Assembly: GCA_902984215.1 (NCBI GenBank)
Contig: CADWAF010004686.1
Span: 1 to 11,597 of the forward strand
Reading direction: 5' to 3'
From: Willaertia magna
Taxonomy: Eukaryota > Heterolobosea > Eutetramitea > Acrasida > Naegleriidae
DNA length: 11,597 bases
The stretch's first letter is position 1. Each line of letters begins with the position of its first letter. Positions 1-6,927 of the stretch are shown one piece after another. The notes under the pieces were generated by a model that was given only the letters and a program-made list of their open reading frames with translations, made no database searches and was not told where the DNA came from. The translations under genes were made by a program, and so were the position numbers.

Positions 1-2
1 AT

Positions 3-833
3 AGTCCATCGGAAAGAGTACCATTATTAATAAATCATTTAAAAATAATTAATTTAGAATTAGAACAATTTCATTGTAGATTTAAACATATTAAAAATAT
101 AAATTTATTGGAACCTAAATTAAATTTCTTAAAATTAGCATATTTTAATTTACAATTAGGATTTTATACAACTGAATTAATGAAAATACCAATTTTAAAT
201 CCACCAATTAGAAATAAATTTAATCCATCTATTCCAATACATCAATCTGTATTATTACAAAATCAATTACTTCAAATGTTTAAAAATATTCAATCATTTC
301 AACAGAATGAAATTTTAAAAGAACATTCAGATAATTATATTGAATTAAAAAAAATAATAAATGATTATCAAAATAATATAGATGATATGTTTAAATATAT
401 TTTAGGTAATTGTAAAGGTATAAATTTATTTGATATTTATTTTAGATATGGTGAAACTTTATTTAAAGAAAATATCTTTAAATCAAGTGACATTGCTTTT
501 AGACATTGTATTGAAGAATTTGAAATTGCAAAAAAGAATCATTTTAAATCTGAAAATGAAAGAATTGAATTAACAATTATGAAATCTTTTGTTCATTATC
601 GTCAAGCATGTTTAATTTATATAATTTCTAATCCACAATTAAAAGATAATAATGAATTAATTGAAAATATACCTGATAATATACCTAAGGGTTATTGGGA
701 TGCTTATTTTAATCAATCTTTAATTGTTTTTAAAACTTTACCTAACGATTTAAATATCTTTCAATATTCTGGTTTTATTATACATTTATATGAAACTTTA
801 AAGAAAGAATTACCTAAATATATTGTTTGTTAA
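3..833 (+). CDS. Helical-repeat protein, probable KIF-binding protein (KBP) homologue, 3' part
   Basis: The frame is open from the first bases of the window to TAA at 831-833, so this is the last 276 residues of a gene that starts upstream; the ATG at 180 is internal. The protein is all-helical in character, rich in Ile, Asn, Leu and Lys, with amphipathic helix pairs of TPR type (for example around YFRYGETLFKE and the following AFRHCIEEFE). A segment near residues 28-55 with LLEP, followed by a Leu/Gln-rich helix and ELM, resembles the 'DMLEP...LQFELAE...EMM' stretch I recall from the C-terminal region of KIF-binding protein, a TPR-like regulator that blocks kinesin motors from microtubules. 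Later helices fit the KBP C-terminal pattern only loosely. A generic TPR protein is the alternative. Codons are almost entirely A/T-ending. The stop codon overlaps that of the convergent neighbour. Confidence 0.5.
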   Translation, partial: SPSERVPLLINHLKIINLELEQFHCRFKHIKNINLLEPKLNFLKLAYFNLQLGFYTTELMKIPILNPPIRNKFNPSIPIHQSVLLQNQLLQMFKNIQSFQQNEILKEHSDNYIELKKIINDYQNNIDDMFKYILGNCKGINLFDIYFRYGETLFKENIFKSSDIAFRHCIEEFEIAKKNHFKSENERIELTIMKSFVHYRQACLIYIISNPQLKDNNELIENIPDNIPKGYWDAYFNQSLIVFKTLPNDLNIFQYSGFIIHLYETLKKELPKYIVC

Positions 834-3800
834 ATACGAAATCCATTGATAAATATTTCAAATGAATCTGCCCATAATGATGCTTCTTCTGGTGATTGTG
901 CCTCTAAATCTAAACATCTTTCATTCATTATAATGGAGAATAGACAATCTGGATTTACTTTAAGTTCATCTTTTTTAATACCAAACAAAGTACTAGTAAT
1001 TGAGGTTTTAATTTCTGATTGTCTTCTTGCTTTTACTTCTTCACTTCTTTGAATACCTTTAATTGAACTAATTGGATACTTTTCTTTGATATCTAATAAA
1101 TGGCTTACTTTTTTGAGATCTGGTTTAGTATAACAAATATATTTACCATCATTAGATAGAAATACGTGCCTTAGCTTTTTCTTTGAATTTCCTGATGATG
1201 AATGTTTATATAATGTAATTCCACTTTTTAACATCTTTTGAACATGTTGGAATGTTGTTGGTGAAACTCCTGTAGTCTTTGGGGGAGAATGAACTTTAGG
1301 ACTAATTGACTTAGTTGGTGATGTCTCTTTTCTTGATGGTGCATCTAAGGTACTTGAAAATAAATCACTTCTGTTAAATGATGCCTTTAATAGAGAAGGA
1401 CTATTTCTATTAGGTGAATTATACTTTTCATTTTGAATTTTTGAAGCTATCCCACTGAACAATTTTGAGTTATTAAAAGGACTGGTAATCTTCTCTTTTG
1501 TTATCTCAGTTAAATTGATGCGAATTGTTGGAGAGGAGACAGTATTTGATAAAAAACTTATATTAGTAATATCTGAGCTTGCCTCTGCATCAAAGCTATA
1601 GTCAAGGTCATTCATTCTTAAGTGTTCCTTACTTTCATTCAATAACCGTTCAACTTCAATGTCTAATTCATCTTTATCCAAAACTTTTCTCTCATTTGCA
1701 GATTCCTCTTCCATATCTTCCTCATTTACTGTTGATAGTTTACTTTTGTGAAAATAACCTGTGTATTTTTCTTGAAACTCTTTGCACGAATTATATAGTT
1801 CTGAAATATCTCCAGGGTTGACTTCTTTTGGGGTTGGGGCAAAATTAGAGTCTTCTACATTTACCTTTATCTCTTCCTTTTCGTCTTCTAAATTAATATG
1901 TATCTCCTCTTCCTTTTTGTTCAGGTTTTCAGCGTTGTCTATAAACCCAGAGTTTGTATTTTCATTACTATCTTCAACTATCTCTTTGTGAAGAGGTGAA
2001 GGAGTGTTCAACAATTGATTAAGTATTCCGTACTTCTCCCTCATTCGTTTAAGTATAGCAGCAGTATCCTCAGGAGAAGATAATTCATACTGATTTTTTG
2101 ATTCAGAGTTGATTAAGCCAAAATTAAATTGTTGGACTATTTCATCCTCGTTGTCTTTGGGGTCAATCTCTATGTCATCCATTTGTGGTTGTTGTTCTTC
2201 CTCTATTTCTACAACAATTTCGTCGTCTTCCGCATCACTAGATTCGTCGGCTTCATTGTCAACTATGGTTTCACCTTCAAAAGGTTGTTCTATTTCTTTT
2301 TTATGTGACTCAATAGTTAATACATTAATATATTTTTCTTTGTTTTCTAAATCAACCTTAATTGCTCGTTGCCACAAGTTATTCCACTCTGTAATTTCGT
2401 TGTTGTTTATTAATTCATCACAAATAGGTTGATTAAATGAATTGATTATGTTACGTATTGAAGATGTGGAAATAATATTATTTCCTTGTTTTTGCAATCT
2501 TTGTTCTATATTCAACAATTCTTGGTTTATAATATTTTCAAATTCAACAAAAATATTTTCAATTTTCTCTGCGAAACTACTTTCCATGCTATTTACTAAA
2601 ATTATGTTAGCTTAATTAATGTTGGTGTACAACTTACTTATTTCTGGTCTTGTTATCTTGAAGATTTTTGATTCCTCACTTACTTTACCAGCATTAAACG
2701 TATTAGTATGAAATACATCAGGCAAAAAGATATTTGGGATAGATTCTTTAACTACCCTGCACGCAGATAACCATTCATTTCTTTGTCTTTCACTATTAAA
2801 TTTAAGACTCACTTTATACTTTAAAGCGTTTGTTTTGGATTTTGTAGAGAAAAGTGTAGGAACAGAAATAACTCCAACATCAATATAATTTTGATCTCTA
2901 GACGTAAATTCCTCGAGAGGGATACATTCTATTGGAAATAAATCTTGAGCAGAGGCAAATCCTGATATATTTAATTTAGAGATGGTCGTATATAATTCTA
3001 TTTCGTCTGGTTCATCTTCTTGTTTGTTCAGTTCTTTATACTCCCATATGATATCTCCAGCCTTAAAAGGCTCAAACGACTTTTGAAATACAAGTGCACT
3101 CCCTTTCATAAGGTAAGCATGAAGATCCCTCTTCTCATAACCATCTAGGTTATACCATCGAAAATCTTTGAAATTTTTTACAAATTTTCTTAGTAAGGTG
3201 GAATCTTGATAAGGATTTGCACATACAGTAATATTTTTCGTCATACTTGCAAAATCTGTTAAAATTTCGTATTGTAAATTTGTTAGTTCATGTAAATCAT
3301 CAACAAGTAAAACGCTGTCACTTAATTCTAGAGGGTGTTTTAAAGAAAATAATTTGTGGCATTGCATTAATAAATCACTAAAATCTAAACTATTACTTTG
3401 AGATTTTAAACAAATATATTCACTGTACACGTTATGAAGTAATAAATTTTTCTTTCTTACATTTGGGTCACTACAATTTTGGTATTTACAATTAAATCAA
3501 GGTTACTTACTTTTCACTTACTATAAACTCCTTGAAATAGATTTCTGGACTCTTTTTGTTGGCCTGTAAATCTATTACTTTAAGCAATATTTGTTCTACA
3601 TAATCATCATCTACTTGTGAATTTTCTAATATTAATGATTTAATAATTTTCTCAATACAAAATCTAGTGTCTTCCATAGAAGCTACATTAAAATTAGTTT
3701 GAATATCTAAAATTGAACCAAACTTTCTTAACAGTCCACAACAAAATGTGTGAAATGTAACAATATTCAATTGATTAACAATATTTTCATCTAAAGATTT

Positions 3801-4025
3801 CAGTAGTATTTCCTTCATTCTAGTAACATCTTTGTTTGTTATCGCCAGCATATAAATCTTAGAGGGATCAAATTCCATATGTTTAACTAAATTGATGATT
3901 CTTTCTGCAATAGTTTTAGTTTTTCCGGTATTTCTATCTCCTGTTGCTATTACAATTGAATCGAGTGCATTTTCCTTAATAGCCTTAAGTTTAATCCATC
4001 CTGTTTTCGATAGAGGATTATTCAT
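830..4025 (-). CDS. UvrD-like 1A-domain protein fused to PH domains (three exons, 1037 aa)
   Basis: Exons 4025-3511, 3470-2638 and 2595-830 join in frame. Residues 1-261 follow the 1A domain of UvrD/Rep superfamily-1 helicases: Walker A GDRNTGKT (29-36), motif Ia ITNKDVTRM (62-70), TFHTFC (90-95), LDFSDLL (200-206), Walker B LLVDDLHEL (226-234) followed by LQYEIL, and a motif-III remnant ending in YQD (252-261). The usual N-terminal Q-motif is not recognisable, Walker B reads DD rather than DE, and motifs IV-VI of the second RecA domain are absent. Instead residues about 288-417 look PH-like, ending in a helix with RNEWLSACR. An acidic and Ser-Pro-rich linker follows, then a clearer PH domain at 904-1037, with a basic beta1-beta2 loop and a C-terminal Trp helix. 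Inferred role: nucleotide-binding scaffold at membranes or phosphoinositides rather than a working helicase. If exon 3 were a separate gene, it would start at 2587, 24 nt after the previous stop. Confidence 0.7.
2596..2637 (-). other. Intron 2 of the UvrD-PH gene (42 nt)
   Basis: On the minus strand the donor is GTAAGT, the acceptor ATTTTAG, and a CTAAC branch motif lies about 10 nt before the acceptor. Splicing completes an Ile codon (A|TA, residue 450) and continues as Asn-Ser into the ATG at 2587 in the same frame. Length and signals match the other introns here. The in-frame TAA at 2612-2614 is removed by the splice. Confidence 0.75.
3471..3510 (-). other. Intron 1 of the UvrD-PH gene (40 nt)
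   Basis: On the minus strand the intron begins GTAAGT and ends TTGTAG. It splits a codon after its second base (AA|T, Asn172). Removing it joins a UvrD-type exon 1 to a continuation (VYSEYICLK then LDFSDLL) that matches the 'YxxYxxxL...LDFDDLL' stretch before Walker B in UvrD proteins. Retention gives an immediate in-frame TAA. Exon 2 has no ATG start, which also requires the splice. Confidence 0.88.
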
Positions 4026-4085
4026 TTTTTCTGATTTAATGTTGCTCTGTAAACGTTTGGTTTGGGAGGGAAATTATTTCATTTA
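4026..4085 (-). promoter_or_regulatory. 60-nt spacer upstream of the UvrD-PH gene with AAACGTTT palindrome
   Basis: This spacer holds both the 3' end of the upstream EngB gene and the promoter of the UvrD-PH gene. The palindrome AAACGTTT lies at 4051-4058, 26-33 nt before the ATG, inside the 10-mer AAACGTTTGG. The next bases, TTTGGGAGGGAAATT (4061-4075), resemble the E2F site of the kinesin promoter but have GA in place of the C of the GCGG core. No TATA box is evident. Confidence 0.4.
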
Positions 4086-5369
4086 TTATTCTAATCCTAC
4101 CAAATTCACTTTCTTCTTTTGTTTTGACTTCTTTTCTTTTAATTGATTAATTTTTTTTTCTAATTGTAAATCCTTCTTTTCTTTTTTATTAGTTGCTGTT
4201 AATTCATCTACAGTTTTCTTTTCTTCTAAATTTCCATTTTCTTTCTTTGTTATCTTGTCTAACGCCTTTTCTCTTTCTTGCATCATTTCTAAAATTTCAT
4301 CTCTTTTTTGGAAATAAGGGTGATCTGGATCTTTTTCAAACAATTTATTTTCCATTCTTCTTGTCAACTCTATTCTTTGTTTTTCTGTGAATAAGGCACC
4401 TGATTCAAGCAATCCACTAGCTTTAATAATATTTGCTCTTAAATCTAATATTCCCAACTGTCTCTCTGAACTAGTTGGTATAATAATTGGAAAACAAGTA
4501 CCAAATACATGAATATTATCATAAATTAACTTCATTAACTCACATAAATGTTCATGTGTAACTTTGTCACATTTGGTTAAAACTAATTGATAAGAAACAC
4601 CATACTTTTCTAATAAATCCATAAAGGCACAATCTTCTTCATATATTCCATGTCTTGAATCTATTAAAATAAAAACTCTTTTAATTACTGAACTAGTAGT
4701 ACAATACTCTCTTAATAAAACATTAAAATCTTCAATTTTTTCTTTATTTCCCTCCGCATGTCCATAACCTGGTATATCAACTAAATATAAACAATCACTT
4801 AAATTAAAGAAATTAACTCGTTTAGTGTGACCAGGTGTACTTGATACTTTTGCATAAGTACTTCCAAGTACAGCATTTAATAAACTTGATTTTCCGACAT
4901 TACTTCTTCCAGCAAATACAATTTGTGGCATTTTCTCTGAAGGTTCAGGTAATTCTTCAACAGTTCCACATGAATGATCCAATTTCACTTTATTAGATTT
5001 AAAGACATGCTCAATGTCATCAAAAGAAACAGGAATATCTCCTTCAAGTTTACTTGTTACAATATCTACATAAGGTAGCACTTTAATTGGTGGTAAATCA
5101 TAAGGATTAGTGGGTATTTCTTTTCCATTAAAAAATACTTTGATAGGTTCTGGTTTATCGGATTCTTTAATAGAAGAAATTACTTCTTCTTCAATATTTT
5201 CATCTAAACAAACATCTTCATCAATTACTTTGTCAATAGAAGAAGTACTAAAAATTGGTCCAAAAGTTTTAAATGAAGAAATTGAGGAATTAAAAATTGA
5301 AAGATTGGTTAAAGTCTTTTTGTGAAGAAAGGATTTCCGAAGAGAAAGCAATTTCAATGGTTTTAACAT
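4086..5369 (-). CDS. EngB/YihA (GTPBP8-type) GTPase, probably mitochondrial
   Basis: This is a TRAFAC-class GTPase of the EngB family, which assists large ribosomal subunit assembly in bacteria and mitochondria. All motifs are present: G1 GRSNVGKS (154-161), G2 with STPGHTK (177-183), G3 DIPGYG (198-203), G4 TKCD (265-268) and G5 near PTSSE (298-302). The first 45 residues have Leu, Ser, Lys and Arg but almost no acids (MLKPLKLLSLRKSFLHKK), as expected of a mitochondrial presequence. At 427 aa it is about twice the bacterial length. A non-conserved acidic stretch (45-145) and a Lys/Glu-rich, probably coiled-coil tail (about 330-427, ending in KKSKQKKK) account for the excess; the basic tail could contact rRNA. 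It is divergent from the membrane-protein gene, with 73 nt between start codons, and 60 nt upstream of the UvrD-PH gene. No intron is needed. Confidence 0.93.
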   Translation of the reverse strand: MLKPLKLLSLRKSFLHKKTLTNLSIFNSSISSFKTFGPIFSTSSIDKVIDEDVCLDENIEEEVISSIKESDKPEPIKVFFNGKEIPTNPYDLPPIKVLPYVDIVTSKLEGDIPVSFDDIEHVFKSNKVKLDHSCGTVEELPEPSEKMPQIVFAGRSNVGKSSLLNAVLGSTYAKVSSTPGHTKRVNFFNLSDCLYLVDIPGYGHAEGNKEKIEDFNVLLREYCTTSSVIKRVFILIDSRHGIYEEDCAFMDLLEKYGVSYQLVLTKCDKVTHEHLCELMKLIYDNIHVFGTCFPIIIPTSSERQLGILDLRANIIKASGLLESGALFTEKQRIELTRRMENKLFEKDPDHPYFQKRDEILEMMQEREKALDKITKKENGNLEEKKTVDELTATNKKEKKDLQLEKKINQLKEKKSKQKKKVNLVGLE

Positions 5370-5442
5370 TTTTTACGTTTTGAATGAACCGCGCCATAAA
5401 TATTCTACAAAAAAATAAAACAACTTCAATTTCTGCCCTATA
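5370..5442. promoter_or_regulatory. 73-nt divergent promoter between EngB and the membrane-protein gene
   Basis: The start codons of two opposite genes lie 73 nt apart, so both promoters and both 5' UTRs share this DNA. It holds ACGTTT at 5375-5380 (6-11 nt from the EngB ATG), a GC island CCGCGCC at 5389-5395 in otherwise AT-rich sequence, and an A-rich run (5408-5419) on the membrane-protein side. Read on the minus strand the island is GGCGCGG, an E2F-like core without the adjacent TTT. Confidence 0.6.
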
Positions 5443-6405
5443 ATGACTGAACCTAGATTCGAAGATATTACTGAAGAAAGTACAGATAATAAAAGAAATG
5501 ATAAACTAAGATCATCAATAAAGAGAAATGAAAAAAAGGAAAATCAAAAGAAAGAAAAACAACCTGAAAGTAAAAAGGGTAAAAAAAGTATTTCTGTTTT
5601 TGCCATACTAAGAGTTCTTTACAACACTTTATATTACCTATTGGTAATAACTTTAATCAGTTTATTTGTATTCAATCATTTTGTATGGAACACTGAAACT
5701 CCTTTTATCGCGGGCAACAATCACCTTCAAGGTTTGTTCAATGAAGATAAGGTTGTTAGAACAATTAACATTGTACTTGGCTTAGCTTATTCTCCTAGAA
5801 TTACCATTGCCTATCTCTACCTTTTTGATAGTCAGTTGCTTACAGAATTCTTTTCACAATCAGGATTTGACACTTATCAGTTTTTATCCAGTAGCTTATT
5901 TGAGAATGTTGTTAAGCTAACTGGGTGGATATGCTCCCCTAGATTATTGTTTTTATATCAAACTGGAAATCTAATTTTTAATAGACATTATTCCTCAGTC
6001 ACAAAGGATGGTTTGTTCAAAGTTGTTGGGGATTGGCGTTCATTCGCAGAATTTACAGAATACCTTTCAAATTCTTTTTGGAAGAATGATTCAAATTTTG
6101 AAAATGTTTTTGTAATATTTACTTTTATTGTTCAACTATTGTTTATTTTATATGACTTTAAAACAAGAATAATGATGCTAAAAAGATCCATTAAGTTTAT
6201 AATAATGCTTGGATTATGGATTGTATTGAATGCTTATTTCTTACCTCCAATAGTTTTAATTTATATGTTCAAAGTCACTTACTTTGTTCAACCGTTCTTA
6301 TTAGCTTTAATGTTTGGAGTGGAGAAGTTTGAGATTGCTTATGAAAATAAATTGTTGGAAGAGCAGGCAAAGCATCAACAAGCAGCACAAAAGAAAGAGC
6401 AATAA
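5443..6405 (+). CDS. Multi-pass membrane protein of unknown function
   Basis: I do not recognise the family. The first 48 residues are highly charged and lysine-rich (KKGKK just before the first helix), as for a cytosolic N-terminus obeying the positive-inside rule. Hydrophobic segments follow at about 52-80, 104-128, 153-176 (weaker), 219-239 and 251-292 (probably two, split near LPP). The C-terminus is a short Glu/Gln/Lys helix with no clear ER-retrieval signal. Segments 2 and 3 carry the same pattern, GxxxSPRxxxxY, 48 residues apart, suggesting an internal duplication. Residues 81-102 (HFVWNTETPF onwards) may be a lumenal or extracellular loop. The ATG at 5443 is the first in frame after the divergent promoter. 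The UXT ATG follows the stop by only 14 nt. An ER or other endomembrane protein fits but is inference. Confidence 0.85.
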   Translation: MTEPRFEDITEESTDNKRNDKLRSSIKRNEKKENQKKEKQPESKKGKKSISVFAILRVLYNTLYYLLVITLISLFVFNHFVWNTETPFIAGNNHLQGLFNEDKVVRTINIVLGLAYSPRITIAYLYLFDSQLLTEFFSQSGFDTYQFLSSSLFENVVKLTGWICSPRLLFLYQTGNLIFNRHYSSVTKDGLFKVVGDWRSFAEFTEYLSNSFWKNDSNFENVFVIFTFIVQLLFILYDFKTRIMMLKRSIKFIIMLGLWIVLNAYFLPPIVLIYMFKVTYFVQPFLLALMFGVEKFEIAYENKLLEEQAKHQQAAQKKEQ

Positions 6406-6406
6406 A
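6401..6406 (+). terminator. AATAAA poly(A) signal overlapping the membrane-protein stop codon
   Basis: AATAAA overlaps the TAA stop (CAATAAAT), and a second A-rich run, AAATAAAAAA, follows at 6411-6420. With only 14 nt before the next ATG, cleavage must occur within or just inside the UXT gene. The motif could be coincidental in such A-rich DNA. Confidence 0.3.
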
Positions 6407-6419
6407 TTTAAAATAAAAA

Positions 6420-6926
6420 ATGTTGTCAAATGAAGAAATAAACAATGCTACAATTCAAACAAAACCAATTTACCAGTCTTTAATTACTAATGTCTTCGAA
6501 AAACAATTGAAAGAAATAATTGAACAACGAGATGTACTTTCCGAGCGCTATATTAAATTGTAGGTAAATAATTCTTAACAATTATTAATTCCGAAAATTA
6601 TAGACAAGAACTTCAACAACAACTACAAATGATACTAAATAAAAAAGAATTAACAACGTTGGTGGATGTGGGCTCTCACTTTTACGTAAAGGGTCACATG
6701 TAAGTGTGTTTTTATTTTGTAAACTAACATTTTCAGTCCAAACACTGAAACAATTTTTGTAGACGTAGGTCTTGGATTTCTTTCTCCTTTTACAATTCCT
6801 GACGCTCTTAAATTTGTAAATAAGCAATTGGATGATTTGAATGATTTAATTGAGAGATATAAACAAAAAGCCCTAATTATTGAGTACAACATTCATTTAG
6901 CACTAATAAATAATGGAATACAGTAA
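6420..6926 (+). CDS. UXT: UXT-type prefoldin-alpha chaperone subunit (three exons, 141 aa)
   Basis: Exons 6420-6559, 6604-6699 and 6737-6926 join in frame into 141 residues, close to the ~157 of human UXT. UXT is a prefoldin-alpha-like subunit of the R2TP/prefoldin-like (URI) complex, which helps assemble RNA polymerases and other large complexes; it is also linked to transcription. The central block VDVGSHFYVKGHIPNTETI, followed by FVDVGLGF and then PDALKFVNKQL, matches human UXT 'VDLGCNFFVDTVVPDTSRI', 'YVALGYGF', 'AEALKFIDRKS' as I recall it: the beta-hairpin pair of prefoldin alpha. It is flanked by coiled-coil helices (about residues 22-60 and 100-136). It has its own ATG 14 nt after the upstream stop, leaving almost no room for a promoter or 5' UTR. 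Its stop is 1 nt from the kinesin stop. Intron placement is supported by phase and by conserved residues across both junctions. Confidence 0.9.
6560..6603 (+). other. UXT intron 1 (44 nt)
   Basis: The donor is GTAGGT and the acceptor ATTATAG; the intron falls in phase 2 (TT|A, Leu). The better-looking donor GTAAAT, 4 nt downstream, is excluded because it would leave an in-frame TAG in the exon. A possible branch motif, TTAACA, lies at 6575-6580. Confidence 0.85.
6700..6736 (+). other. UXT intron 2 (37 nt)
   Basis: The donor is GTAAGT, the acceptor TTTTCAG, and a CTAAC branch motif lies at 6724-6728, 8 nt before the acceptor. Phase 2 (AT|T, Ile). The splice restores the conserved HI-PNT junction of the prefoldin hairpin. 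At 37 nt it is near the lower limit for spliceosomal introns. Confidence 0.92.
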
Positions 6927-6927
6927 A

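Noticed and set aside
108..833. Start of the first gene at TTG 108 or at ATG 180
   Set aside because: The frame is open without stops back to base 3 and the helical-repeat character continues, so the gene begins outside the window.
830..2587. PH-domain ORF (585 aa) as an independent gene starting at ATG 2587
   Set aside because: Only 24 nt would separate it from the previous same-strand stop, and a 42-nt intron with GTAAGT, CTAAC and TTTTAG joins it in frame to the UvrD-like exons. Kept as the alternative model.
2612..3430. UvrD-like exon 2 as a separate protein starting at GTG 3430
   Set aside because: No ATG start, and its frame continues upstream through VYSEY to a good acceptor; it contains Walker B while Walker A is in exon 1.
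6585..6892. Minus-strand ORFs over the UXT gene
   Set aside because: They lie antisense to three exons with clear UXT homology and contain no recognisable domain.
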